This document shows positions 8,723 through 17,619 of a stretch of 64,000 nucleotides of DNA, piece after piece. Position numbers and translations under genes: made by a program. The stretch covers positions 1-64,000 of the forward strand of contig JACPVX010000029.1 of NCBI GenBank assembly GCA_016191555.1, in the 5' to 3' direction. Below the pieces are notes generated by a model. That model was not told the DNA's origin and made no database searches. It saw only the letters and a program-made list of their open reading frames with translations. This DNA is from Bacteroidota bacterium. GTDB lineage: Bacteria > Bacteroidota > Bacteroidia > Cytophagales > Cyclobacteriaceae. The number at the start of each line of letters is the position of its first letter. Within the stretch, counting starts at the first letter, position 1.

Positions 8723-9871
8723 ATGAAAAAAGTACTTTCCCGCAGAGATTGGTTTAAGTCTACGATTGCGCTGACAGCCGGTGTAACACTGGCATCATCG
8801 CTTACAGAACACTTGATGGCCGCACCGATGAGTGAAGCGGAGCGAGCGTATTTCGATTTGGGATTGGGCGCGAATCAGAAAGTGCGGCTCAACTCAAATG
8901 AGAATCCGTATGGCCCTTCTGAAAAAGCGAAAAAGGCGGTGATCGAAAGTTTAACGCAGGGAAATCGATATGCTTTCAATGAGTTGGAAGAATTGAAAAA
9001 ATTGATTGCCGCCAAAGAAGGCGTAGAAGTGAAATATGTGTTGATGGGTGCCGGAAGTGGCGAACTGCTTTGCCAAACAGGAATTGCTTATGGACTGGAA
9101 GGTGGCCGTGTGTTATCGGCTTATCCTACGTTTCCGTTGTTGATGAATTATGCGCAGCAGATGAAAGCCAACTGGGATAAAGTTGATTTGAATGATAAAC
9201 TTGAGCATAACTACGAGGCGCTGGCTGCAGCTATTAAAAGCGACACACGCTTGGTTTTTTCATGTAATCCGAACAATCCAACAGGAACAGTTGTGAGTGA
9301 TTCGATTGTGCGTGGCTTTTGTCAGGAGGCATCGAAAAAAACATTGGTGTATGCAGATGAAGCATACTTGGAATTTTTAGAGCCGGCGCAACAAAAATCC
9401 ATGGTGAACATGGTAGAGAATAATCCCAACGTTGTGGTGTCTAAAACCTTCTCGAAAATTTACGGCTTAGCCGGTTTGCGCATTGGCTATGTGATAGGAC
9501 ATCCGGATACGCTGCAAAAAATTGCGAAATACGGAGACACGATCTCACCGAGCCAAACCGCTATCGCTGCTGCGAAAGCAACATTAGGCGATGAAGATTT
9601 TATGAAATTGACACGGGAGAAAAATGCGATTGCCCGCAAAGTGTTGACAGACTATCTCGATCAGAAAAAAATCAGCTATGGTAAATCGTTAACTAATGTA
9701 GTGTTGTTTCCGGCACCGAAAGATGGCAAGAAGATTCTCTCACAATTAGATGAGAAAGGGTTCCTGATTCGCATTTGGGACTACCAAGGCAAAGAGTGGT
9801 GTCGCGTAAGCATTGGAACTGCCGATGAAATGAAAAATTTTGTGAAGGCTTTTGAGGAGGTGATTGCTTAG
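8723..9871 (+). CDS. Tat-exported histidinol-phosphate aminotransferase-like PLP enzyme
   Basis: 382 residues. The N terminus has a twin-arginine signal (SRRDWFKSTIALTAG with a hydrophobic core, then an AAP/AMA-type cleavage region near residue 35). The body is a fold-type I class II aminotransferase of the HisC-like family: LNSNENPYGPS near the start, the FSCNPNNPTGTVV motif, an aspartate in VYADEAYLEFL, the PLP lysine in SKTFSKIYGLAGLRIGY, and the substrate arginine near WCRVSIGT. HisC is normally cytoplasmic and part of a his operon; neither holds here. It may transaminate a periplasmic amino acid or act on an unknown substrate. Assignment to the PLP family is firm, the reaction is not. 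Confidence 0.85.
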   Translation: MKKVLSRRDWFKSTIALTAGVTLASSLTEHLMAAPMSEAERAYFDLGLGANQKVRLNSNENPYGPSEKAKKAVIESLTQGNRYAFNELEELKKLIAAKEGVEVKYVLMGAGSGELLCQTGIAYGLEGGRVLSAYPTFPLLMNYAQQMKANWDKVDLNDKLEHNYEALAAAIKSDTRLVFSCNPNNPTGTVVSDSIVRGFCQEASKKTLVYADEAYLEFLEPAQQKSMVNMVENNPNVVVSKTFSKIYGLAGLRIGYVIGHPDTLQKIAKYGDTISPSQTAIAAAKATLGDEDFMKLTREKNAIARKVLTDYLDQKKISYGKSLTNVVLFPAPKDGKKILSQLDEKGFLIRIWDYQGKEWCRVSIGTADEMKNFVKAFEEVIA

Positions 9872-9901
9872 TGTTTTTCAAATCCAGCTTGCTATAATGC
9901 G

Positions 9902-11905
9902 TTAATAGTGAATTGTTGTATGCGGCAATTTTAATTTCAATTGAGCCTTTGTTTCGTCTGATAGTGGATTCCCTTGTAGGTAGAGGGCATCTAGGTTTTG
10001 TAATTCATAAAACTCTTTTGGAAAACTTGATATCTGGTTATCCTGAAGAAACAAAATGCGCAGTTTTTTAAGGTTTGAAATAGTAGACGGAATTGACTTG
10101 ATATCATTTCCGCTTAAATCCAACTCCATCAATTTGGACAACTGGGTAATCGGGCTAGGAAATGAATCAAATAGATTTCTTGCTAACCCAAGAACTCTTA
10201 AGGAATTGAGGTTTTCAAACGAGTCAGGAAGACTTCTTAGTCGATTATCAGCAATTATCAATTCATACATTTTCCCAAGTTTGGTAAACTGGTCCGGAAT
10301 TGAATGAATTTGATTGGCTTCCAAATTTAATTGTGTTAAAGATGTGAGCTGGTCAATTTTTAGCGGAATCTCCTTTATACCCTTATTTGCCAATGAAAGT
10401 TTCTTAACACGATTCGGGTCTTTGAAGGCTTTTTCAAATGAGTCTCCCTCCTCGATCTTATTCGTGTTGACTTGACTACTCACCTCGCTTATTACTCCCT
10501 TTTGAGGTCGAGGGGTTGGTGTAGCCTTGGTAAGAAGTCTGCGCATCACAATCTTAATGGGAGAAAGCACTTGTAAACGGTCATTAGAAGCAGGTAATGG
10601 GGTATTCTTTACAAAATCTAAACCAAAAATAACCGGAAGAAGCAAGGTGTCTTTCTGACGCTTTAATCCTCGAATCTGATCTTCATTTACTGTATTCAAC
10701 GCACGTAATACTTCTTCACCACAGCCTTCACCAATATCTTTTAACAATCGTGTGCGAGCGATTTTATTTTCTTTACTCACGATAATCAAAGCGACTACAA
10801 GCCCTTCAACCTCTTTTTTCCTTGCCTCTAAGGGGTAGTCAATTGCGTAATTCAAAGACTTATAAAAATCAGTTAATATTTCGGGATCCAGTTTTGCATT
10901 GGGTCGTCTTCCAGTAGTACCCAAATAAAATTGAATGGGTAAGGTATACTTCTGCCTTACTGGTTGGCCTCGCTGGTGTCCTGGGTTCCATCGCGGAGCA
11001 TTTTCAATTAATCGTATAGCCTCTTCATCGCACCCACCACCTACTCCCTTTGTTATCTTTATATTAGTGAGTCTACCATCCATCTCAACAATAAACTGAA
11101 CAAGAACTTTACCTTCAATACCGAAAACTCTAGCTGATGCGGGGTAGCGCATAGACGCTCCGATATACTTATAAAACTCAGGAAATCCTCCTACAGGAGT
11201 TGCCGGTTCTTCCACCACCGTATAAATAGTCTCTACAACCCCATTGCCGATTGGCAGATCAAAGTACTGAGTGGCGGGAGTATTGTTCTGCATGGCACTT
11301 TTCCATTTCTTCAAATGGGTTGATTGAATTATTTGTTCTTCAATTATTTTAATATCCGGAGCAGTTCTCGCAAGTTTAAAATCCCCATTTGCTTCCACTG
11401 AAAAAAATAGATGCACCGTGCTGTCGGGAAGTGCCGATAGAACCTCTTTGGATTTTAATGTCTTCCCGATATCATTGTAAAAATTTTTCCATCCTCCCGG
11501 ATATTCAGCACTTCGCTCGATAATATTGAAATCTGAATCAACCGAGGATGTTGAGTCATTCTTCTCATCGTACTCAACAAATGAATCCAACATAAAATAT
11601 TTTAATTGAACGATTCCTCTTTGAATTTTAATTTGAAATGGAGAAACTTCCGGAATTAGAATCTTACTGGTTTTGTATCCAACATGAGAAACCATTAGTT
11701 CACTTGCGCCTGAGGGGATAGTGAGTTGAAAGAACCCTAAGTGATTGCTAAATGTACCGGTAGTAGTTCCTACCACAATCACAGTAGCTTGGCTCACCGG
11801 CTTTTGTGTATCTGCATCAATGAGTCGACCCGTAATAGACTTTTGTGCGGTGACATTGGATAAACTAAAAACAATTAGGATTAATGGAAGCAACCGAATC
11901 AACAT
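9902..11905 (-). CDS. secreted CarboxypepD_reg / TonB_C / leucine-rich-repeat fusion protein
   Basis: 667 residues with a signal peptide ending near NVTAQ. Domains in order: a CarboxypepD_reg-like beta sandwich (~22-100, ITGRLIDADTQKPVSQATV); a degenerate TonB_C-like segment (~125-230); a good TonB C-terminal domain (~238-327, YPASARVFGIEGKVLVQFIVE); a second TonB_C-like domain (~345-435); a Pro-rich linker; and about seven leucine-rich repeats (~500-655, LTSLTQLNLEANQIHSIP). There is no membrane anchor that would energise a receptor, so it is not an ordinary TonB. Proteins with TonB_C domains but no N-terminal anchor are known in Bacteroidota. The fusion to LRRs suggests protein-protein binding in the periplasm or at the surface. 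Function unknown. Confidence 0.8.
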   Translation of the reverse strand: MLIRLLPLILIVFSLSNVTAQKSITGRLIDADTQKPVSQATVIVVGTTTGTFSNHLGFFQLTIPSGASELMVSHVGYKTSKILIPEVSPFQIKIQRGIVQLKYFMLDSFVEYDEKNDSTSSVDSDFNIIERSAEYPGGWKNFYNDIGKTLKSKEVLSALPDSTVHLFFSVEANGDFKLARTAPDIKIIEEQIIQSTHLKKWKSAMQNNTPATQYFDLPIGNGVVETIYTVVEEPATPVGGFPEFYKYIGASMRYPASARVFGIEGKVLVQFIVEMDGRLTNIKITKGVGGGCDEEAIRLIENAPRWNPGHQRGQPVRQKYTLPIQFYLGTTGRRPNAKLDPEILTDFYKSLNYAIDYPLEARKKEVEGLVVALIIVSKENKIARTRLLKDIGEGCGEEVLRALNTVNEDQIRGLKRQKDTLLLPVIFGLDFVKNTPLPASNDRLQVLSPIKIVMRRLLTKATPTPRPQKGVISEVSSQVNTNKIEEGDSFEKAFKDPNRVKKLSLANKGIKEIPLKIDQLTSLTQLNLEANQIHSIPDQFTKLGKMYELIIADNRLRSLPDSFENLNSLRVLGLARNLFDSFPSPITQLSKLMELDLSGNDIKSIPSTISNLKKLRILFLQDNQISSFPKEFYELQNLDALYLQGNPLSDETKAQLKLKLPHTTIHY

Positions 11906-11934
11906 AACTCATTTATATGCCTTAAAAATAAAAC

Positions 11935-11963
11935 AAAAAAGTCAGGCTTTCACCTGACTTTTT
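11935..11963 (-). terminator. rho-independent terminator after the DUF1573 gene
   Basis: A GTCAGG/CCTGAC stem with a 6-nt loop is flanked by A and T tracts on both sides, so it could act in both directions. On the - strand it lies 25 bp after the DUF1573 stop and ends in a run of six T. Confidence 0.75.
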
Positions 11964-11987
11964 CATTCTGTAAACTACTTAAAAATT

Positions 11988-12410
11988 TTATTCAGCTACT
12001 ATTACCTCGCCTTTGATGGTCAGGTAGGTAGATCCTTCTTGTGTGTTGGCAGTAACAGTTATAGTTTTATTGAATGGTCCTGCAACTGCCGCATTAAATG
12101 TAGCTTTAATAAAACCTGAGCCACCTGGAGGTACTGGTGTTTTTGTCCAATCCGGTGTAGTGCAACCGCAAGATGGTTGTGCATTAACGATAATCAATGG
12201 AGACTTACCTGTGTTGGTAAATTTGAATTCGTGCGTTACGGGAACTCCCTGCTTGATTTTTCCAAAGTCAAATGACGAAGCATCCCAGGCAAAAGCTGCC
12301 ACATCCGTCTTCACTTCATCTTTGGTGATAGTGCCACGTAATTCCTTCTCTTGTGCCATTGCAAGGCTTGAAGCAAAGGCAAAAACAGCGATCAATAATA
12401 AATTTTTCAT
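11988..12410 (-). CDS. DUF1573 domain protein, exported
   Basis: 140 residues with a clear signal peptide (NLLLIAVFAFASSLAMAQ). The body is a DUF1573 Ig-like/ASH-type domain: FDFGKIKQGVPVTHEFKFTN, IIVNAQPSCGCTTPDWT, then the PPGGSGFIKATFN strand. The PSCGCT cysteine pair is typical of this family. Many copies exist in Bacteroidota; none has a well settled function, though a periplasmic structural or copper-related role has been suggested for relatives. Its 3' end has its own terminator. Confidence 0.9.
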   Translation of the reverse strand: MKNLLLIAVFAFASSLAMAQEKELRGTITKDEVKTDVAAFAWDASSFDFGKIKQGVPVTHEFKFTNTGKSPLIIVNAQPSCGCTTPDWTKTPVPPGGSGFIKATFNAAVAGPFNKTITVTANTQEGSTYLTIKGEVIVAE

Positions 12411-12563
12411 TTTAGTATTATTTTAAAGGTTAAACTTAATTCGTTCGTTTCAACTCTACAAACATCCGGCCTAAAATTGTATTTCGGTGTTAAAAATAGC
12501 CTAAAAGATGTTAATGGCTTGTTAATTTAGGCCATCCGGTCTCATGCCGCTGTAAATACTAGC

Positions 12564-12571
12564 TACCTTTG
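12564..12571 (+). promoter_or_regulatory. Bacteroidota -7 promoter element (TACCTTTG)
   Basis: A perfect TAnnTTTG box lies 4 bp before the GTG start of the histidine kinase. No good TTG -33 box is seen at 19-21 bp upstream. If it is used, transcription would start at or next to the start codon and the message would be leaderless. Confidence 0.4.
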
Positions 12572-12575
12572 TAAG

Positions 12576-13847
12576 GTGAGTCGCCTTACCCTTCGTATTG
12601 TTATTGCTCTGGCCGCTATCAGCATAGTCGGCATTACCGTAACCCAAATTTATTGGGTACGAAAGGCATTTGACCTGAAGGAAAATCAATTCAATACCGA
12701 AGTCAACCAGGCGCTTGAAAACGTAGCTACTCAGATTTTTGAAGTCAACAAAATGGCAATGCCGGCCAACGGCTTGGTGAACCAGGAGTCCAGCAATTAT
12801 TTTACGGTGTTGGTAAATGGCCCCATTGATTCGAATTTGCTTGGGTTTATGCTCAAAAATGAATTTGACAAACGAAACATCACGGCTGATTATCAATACG
12901 GAATTTACAATTGTGCTGATCAATGCATGACAGGCGGCAACTATATCTCGCCCACTAAAAATAAAATACCCACCAGTTTAAGTGAATTGCCTTCGCTAAA
13001 AATGGACGGCTATTATTTTGGCGTTCGGTTTCCGCAACTGGAAGCTAATCTGATCAGTCAGATGGGAATCTGGGGGTTTTCATCTATTGTGATGGTAGTC
13101 GTGATCTTCTTTTTCGTGTACACATTGTTTGTCATCTTAAAGCAAAGACGGTTGTCAGAGATTCAAAAAGATTTTATCAACAACATGACGCATGAATTTA
13201 AAACGCCTCTTTCCACCATTGCCATTTCCACCAGCGTTTTGAAGGATCCGTCTATTGTTCAACATCCGGAGCGACTATTGAACTATGCTACCATCATCGA
13301 AACGGAAAGCAGCCGCTTGAAGCAACAGGTGGAGCGCGTGCTGCAAATGGCACGTCTTGAAAAAAGTGATGTGGGGTTGAAAAAAGAAAACGCTAATCTC
13401 CACCAACTTATTCAAGAAGCGGTCACCAATATTTCCATGTCGCTGAACAATCGGCAAGGCTCGATCGATTTAAAATTAAATGCAACCGACCCGATCGCAT
13501 CTGTGGATAAACTGCATTTTACCAACGTGATTTACAATTTGTTAGACAATGCGATTAAATACACTCAAACTACTCCGGCTATTACCATTACCTCACAGAA
13601 TCAAAACGATCAAATTCTGATCTCTGTAACGGATAATGGAATTGGTATTATTCCTGAAAATCAACGCAAAATTTTTCAACGCTTTTATCGTGTGCCTACA
13701 GGTAATCTGCATGATGTAAAAGGCTTTGGCTTAGGTCTTAATTATGTCAAGCTGATTGTCGAAGCCCACAAGGGAAAAATCACCGTTGAGAGCAGCTTGG
13801 GACAGGGAAGCACGTTTACGATTGTGTTACCCAAAGAATCTATCTAA
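12576..13847 (+). CDS. two-component sensor histidine kinase
   Basis: 423 residues from a GTG start (MSRLTLRIVIALAAIS). A first transmembrane helix (~5-25) and a second (~165-190, SIVMVVVIFFFVYTLFVIL) flank a ~140-residue periplasmic sensor domain with two cysteines (NCADQC) that could form a disulfide or sense redox. The HisKA box is FINNMTHEFKTPLST with phospho-acceptor His206. The ATPase shows NVIYNLLDNAIKYT, DNGIGI and GFGLGLNYVK. No HAMP domain is evident. It is followed 17 bp later by its likely partner response regulator. Confidence 0.95.
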   Translation: MSRLTLRIVIALAAISIVGITVTQIYWVRKAFDLKENQFNTEVNQALENVATQIFEVNKMAMPANGLVNQESSNYFTVLVNGPIDSNLLGFMLKNEFDKRNITADYQYGIYNCADQCMTGGNYISPTKNKIPTSLSELPSLKMDGYYFGVRFPQLEANLISQMGIWGFSSIVMVVVIFFFVYTLFVILKQRRLSEIQKDFINNMTHEFKTPLSTIAISTSVLKDPSIVQHPERLLNYATIIETESSRLKQQVERVLQMARLEKSDVGLKKENANLHQLIQEAVTNISMSLNNRQGSIDLKLNATDPIASVDKLHFTNVIYNLLDNAIKYTQTTPAITITSQNQNDQILISVTDNGIGIIPENQRKIFQRFYRVPTGNLHDVKGFGLGLNYVKLIVEAHKGKITVESSLGQGSTFTIVLPKESI

Positions 13848-13864
13848 TAAATTTATTTCTACGC

Positions 13865-14545
13865 ATGAGTGCAAAAGTCTTACTTGTAGAAGATGACCCG
13901 AATCTGGGGTTTGTGATCAAAGACAATCTCCTTCACAAAGGATATCAAACTACACTCTGTACAAATGGGGAAGAAGGGTTGCAGATGTTTCTGGATCGCT
14001 CATTCGACATCTGCATATTAGATGTGATGATGCCGAAGAAAGATGGTTTCAGTTTGGCGCAATCCATTCGGGAGAAGAATACGGAAATTCCGATCTTGTT
14101 CATCACAGCCAAATCAATGTTAGAAGATAAGATCCATGGGTTTCATGCTGGAGGTGACGATTACATCGTAAAACCTTTTAGCATGGAAGAATTGTATTTA
14201 CGAATTGAAGTCTTCCTGCGCAGAACAAAGTCAACCACCACAGAGTTGTGCTTTGAGTTAGGCGAATTCACATTTGATTGGCATACACTCACCTTAAAAC
14301 ATTCATCCGGCAGCAAAACGCTGACACAAAAAGAAGCTGAAGTATTGAAACTGCTGTGCGCCAACAAAGAACGTGTGATGAAGCGCGAAGAAATTTTAAC
14401 AACTGTGTGGGGCGATGACGACTACTTTATGGGCCGCAGCCTGGATGTATTTATTTCCAAACTTCGAAAGTACCTCAAAGAAGATCCCAAAGTAGAAATC
14501 GTCAACTACCACGGTGTGGGTTTTCGATTGGAAGTGACGGGGTAA
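13865..14545 (+). CDS. OmpR/PhoB-type response regulator
   Basis: 226 residues. Receiver domain: VLLVEDDPNLG at the acidic pocket, phospho-acceptor Asp53 in CILDVMMPKKDG, T in LFITAK and K in YIVKPF. The C-terminal winged-helix domain (Trans_reg_C) runs from about residue 130, with LTQKEAEVLKLLC and YFMGRSLDVFISKLRKYL. It pairs with the preceding histidine kinase. Targets cannot be read from the sequence. Confidence 0.96.
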   Translation: MSAKVLLVEDDPNLGFVIKDNLLHKGYQTTLCTNGEEGLQMFLDRSFDICILDVMMPKKDGFSLAQSIREKNTEIPILFITAKSMLEDKIHGFHAGGDDYIVKPFSMEELYLRIEVFLRRTKSTTTELCFELGEFTFDWHTLTLKHSSGSKTLTQKEAEVLKLLCANKERVMKREEILTTVWGDDDYFMGRSLDVFISKLRKYLKEDPKVEIVNYHGVGFRLEVTG

Positions 14546-14548
14546 AAA

Positions 14549-16117
14549 TTACTCCCGCTTCCAAACTTCCAACTGTTGAATCAGCGGCTTTGTTTCCGGA
14601 GTTAATGTAAAGAAGACCTCCAACGCACCTTTGTCGCCTTGAATGGTAAACGTGCCGCGCAATAAATTCTCCGGGCGCATCGGTGTCACGTCCGTTACGG
14701 TTCCAATCTCTTCCAAAAGTTTTAATACTTCTATCTTCCAACGATCTTTCGATTTATCGGGAAAGAAATTTTCGGCAAACAAACTATCGCAATCGGCTGT
14801 CCATTGCGGCAATACTTTCATCAGCTGCTCTTGTTTTGTTTTTAAAGCTGCGGACACCGGGAAAACTCTTTCTTGTAATCCGGCCAACGCAATCAATGTA
14901 TCTGCTACATGCGATACAGGCGCACCCATATTGGCATACGTCAAATTGCTGAATGCAACAACACCAAAGCCTAGTTCAGGAAATAATTGATGTACGCTGC
15001 CAAAGCCGGGCAATCCTCCGCTATGCGAAACGGTAATAACACCGTTGCAATCCTGTCGCCAGCCAAGGCCATAGCCGTAGCTTCCGGTAGCGGGGCACAA
15101 CTCGCCACTGTGCGTTCTTCGTTGCGGTGCCAGCCCTCTGAATTTCCAAGGCTGTTGCATCTCACGAGCGGTGCTTCTCTTCACCGGACCTTTCTCTTCT
15201 TCATTGCGCGCAGGAGTTGCGGCCAATAAAAAGTTCATATACTTCGCGAAATCATCGATGGTACAAATCAAACCGCCCATCGATGCATATGATCCGTCTT
15301 TTAATAGTGCCTCCGGTTTCCATTGCTCATCTTCCCATCGGTAACCTACGGCTACTTCATCAGCCGGCATTTCCGTAAACTCAAAGCCGCTGTTGTTCAT
15401 CTCTAATGGAGCTAAAATATTTTCGCGGATGTATTGTTGATAGGGTATGCCTGAAACATTGGCAATAATTTTTCCCAGCAGTGCATAGCCTAAATTACTG
15501 TATTCGAATTCTGCTCCCGGATTATTCGAAAAGGAAATTCCGGCTCGAACTAAATTCAATAAATCTTCATCACTATCTGCCAATTGGCGATCGCCCCACG
15601 GATTATCTTCGGGAAAACCGGCTGACATCGTCAGCAAATTGAAGATGGTAATTTGTCTGCCGTCATTGGTAGGGTAACTGAGTTCCTTCATTTCAGGAAT
15701 GTAGCGTGCCGCAGCATGCGTCAACTGAAGTTTGCCTTCATCGCGTAATTTCAAAATGGCCATAGCCGTAAAACTTTTCGTCATCGATGCGATGCGAAAG
15801 CGCGATTGAGCAGTTGCCTTAATTTTCTTCTCGACATTGGAGTAGCCCACGCTGTTCGAATAAATTAATCTTCCATCCATCACAATCCCATAGGCAATAG
15901 CCGGGTTGTGGTTGGCGCGAGCGGATCTTGCAAAAATGCTATCGACCACATTGGTGTACTTCAACACTTTGCTGACGCGGGCGGTGTCTTCAAAATAAGG
16001 TGTTCGATAGTCTTTACTCACTTTTTCAATAATCGCTTCTTCTACCTGCTTCTTAGGTTGACAAGCGATCATAGTCGCGAAGAGGAAACTCAATAAAAGA
16101 AAGGATGTATTCTTCAT
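14549..16117 (-). CDS. serine hydrolase, class C beta-lactamase-like lipoprotein
   Basis: About 522 residues from the ATG of MKNTSFLLLSF; a longer in-frame start would overlap purN. Lipobox FATMIAC indicates a lipoprotein. Active-site motifs of the beta-lactamase/esterase family are SMTKS (SxxK), YSNLG (YxN) and HSGG (HxG). The C-terminal ~130 residues form an extra domain, possibly lipocalin-like. Probable activity is peptidase or esterase; a true beta-lactamase role is less likely given length and lipidation. It is the last gene of a - strand group after purN and converges with the response regulator gene. Confidence 0.9.
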   Translation of the reverse strand: MKNTSFLLLSFLFATMIACQPKKQVEEAIIEKVSKDYRTPYFEDTARVSKVLKYTNVVDSIFARSARANHNPAIAYGIVMDGRLIYSNSVGYSNVEKKIKATAQSRFRIASMTKSFTAMAILKLRDEGKLQLTHAAARYIPEMKELSYPTNDGRQITIFNLLTMSAGFPEDNPWGDRQLADSDEDLLNLVRAGISFSNNPGAEFEYSNLGYALLGKIIANVSGIPYQQYIRENILAPLEMNNSGFEFTEMPADEVAVGYRWEDEQWKPEALLKDGSYASMGGLICTIDDFAKYMNFLLAATPARNEEEKGPVKRSTAREMQQPWKFRGLAPQRRTHSGELCPATGSYGYGLGWRQDCNGVITVSHSGGLPGFGSVHQLFPELGFGVVAFSNLTYANMGAPVSHVADTLIALAGLQERVFPVSAALKTKQEQLMKVLPQWTADCDSLFAENFFPDKSKDRWKIEVLKLLEEIGTVTDVTPMRPENLLRGTFTIQGDKGALEVFFTLTPETKPLIQQLEVWKRE

Positions 16118-16125
16118 AGACAATT

Positions 16126-16707
16126 TTATTTCGTTGATGTAGTCCATTTTTCAATCACAAGGGGAAAATGTTGATGCTCGAGTGCCTGAACGTTGCGTGC
16201 AATCTGTTCCGGTGTATCCGTCTCTTCTACCTTACAATTTGCCTGAAATAACACACGCCCTTCATCATAATGCTCATTGACCTCATGAATAGTAATGCCG
16301 GTTTCTGTTTCACCGGATTGTTTAACAGCTTCATGCACTTTCATGCCGTACATTCCCTTGCCGCCAAACTTTGGAAGAAGAGATGGATGAATGTTAATGA
16401 TTCGAGATGGATATTCTTGAATAAGAGAAGTTGGTATCTGCAATAAAAATCCTGCTAAGACGATGTGCGTGATTTCATATTGTCTTAGCAATTGTAGAAT
16501 TGGTTCGCTTTCGCGGAATTGCTCACGTGTAAAAAACTTTGTCTGCACATCTAACTTTTGTGCGCGCTCAATAACTCCGGCTGTTGGGTTGTTAGTGAGT
16601 ACAAGCGCCACGTCAATCTGTGGATGATTCTTAAAATGAAGGATAATCACTTCGGCATTCGAGCCACTTCCGGAAGCAAACAAAGCAAGGCGTGCAGGCA
16701 ACTTCAT
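16126..16707 (-). CDS. purN: phosphoribosylglycinamide formyltransferase
   Basis: 193 residues, normal length. It transfers the formyl group from 10-formyl-THF to GAR, the third step of purine synthesis. Motifs: the phosphate loop FASGSGSNAEVI, the INIHPSLLPKFGGKGMYG catalytic region (Asn-His) and the TGITIHEVNEHYDEG segment with the catalytic Asp. The gene lies 11 bp after the UbiA-family gene on the same strand. Confidence 0.97.
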   Translation of the reverse strand: MKLPARLALFASGSGSNAEVIILHFKNHPQIDVALVLTNNPTAGVIERAQKLDVQTKFFTREQFRESEPILQLLRQYEITHIVLAGFLLQIPTSLIQEYPSRIINIHPSLLPKFGGKGMYGMKVHEAVKQSGETETGITIHEVNEHYDEGRVLFQANCKVEETDTPEQIARNVQALEHQHFPLVIEKWTTSTK

Positions 16708-16718
16708 TTTTCTTTAAC

Positions 16719-17564
16719 TTAAACAAAAACCATACTAAGCACTCCCAACAACATGATTACTTTACACAACTGGCTGAGTTGATAATACTCCTTTACTGTA
16801 TCAGCCCGAATCAATCGCAGGGTAAGCCAGCCGATGGGCACTAACAAAAACACAATGAAGTAGATCAATGGCACCAGCGCATAACTGAAGTTGAAGAATG
16901 TAACTGCTACCGAAAACACAAAAAGAATTCCGTACAACAACATTTTGGTTTTGCGAATTCCCCACACGATGGGCAGTGTTCGGCATCCAAACGTAGTGTC
17001 CCCTTTCATATCTTCCATGTCTTTCACAATCTCACGTATCAGTGTCATAAAAAATGCAAACAAAGAATAGATGACAACGAATGTATTCGGCTCCTGATAC
17101 AACCAGTTGATGAGCCAAATCGATAATCCCGTAAGGATAGCCACCAACAAATTGCCAATAAAGGGTTGACGCTTGAGTTGATTGGAGTAAAGCCACAACA
17201 GAAACACGCAAACAAAATTGATTGCAGCTATTTTCCAGCTCAGCCAAAGGCCCAACAGAATACCGATGATGGATATGAACGTATGAAAAAAGATGGCATA
17301 GCGTCTGGTGATGGACTTGCCAATAACCACGCGCTCGGGCTTGTTGATTAAATCAATTTTAATGTCATAATAATCGTTGATGATATAACCGGCTGCGGCA
17401 ATCAACACGGTAGAGAGAGACAGTACGAACATTGATAGGTCAGTGAATACAGCAGTATAGCGATGCAGTAAAAAGGCGGCCGCCAAGTATTGCGCTACCG
17501 CGATGATCACCAGATTCCAAAATCGGGTGAGTCGAAATAAGTCTGCAATCGAAATGAAGCGCAT
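16719..17564 (-). CDS. UbiA-family prenyltransferase
   Basis: 281 residues, seven to nine membrane helices. The two Asp-rich motifs are IINDYYDIKIDLINKPER (first, ~residue 62) and VKDMEDMKGDTTFG (second), which bind prenyl diphosphate through Mg2+. Bacteroidota homologues are often annotated as geranylgeranylglycerol-phosphate geranylgeranyltransferases, but the aromatic or alcohol acceptor is not shown by the sequence. It is not near menaquinone genes, so a menA role is unlikely though not excluded. Confidence 0.9.
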   Translation of the reverse strand: MRFISIADLFRLTRFWNLVIIAVAQYLAAAFLLHRYTAVFTDLSMFVLSLSTVLIAAAGYIINDYYDIKIDLINKPERVVIGKSITRRYAIFFHTFISIIGILLGLWLSWKIAAINFVCVFLLWLYSNQLKRQPFIGNLLVAILTGLSIWLINWLYQEPNTFVVIYSLFAFFMTLIREIVKDMEDMKGDTTFGCRTLPIVWGIRKTKMLLYGILFVFSVAVTFFNFSYALVPLIYFIVFLLVPIGWLTLRLIRADTVKEYYQLSQLCKVIMLLGVLSMVFV

Positions 17565-17619
17565 GCCACAAAAGTAAGTATTAAAACCACTCCTGCGGCA
17601 TGCTTTTCATTGCTTATCA

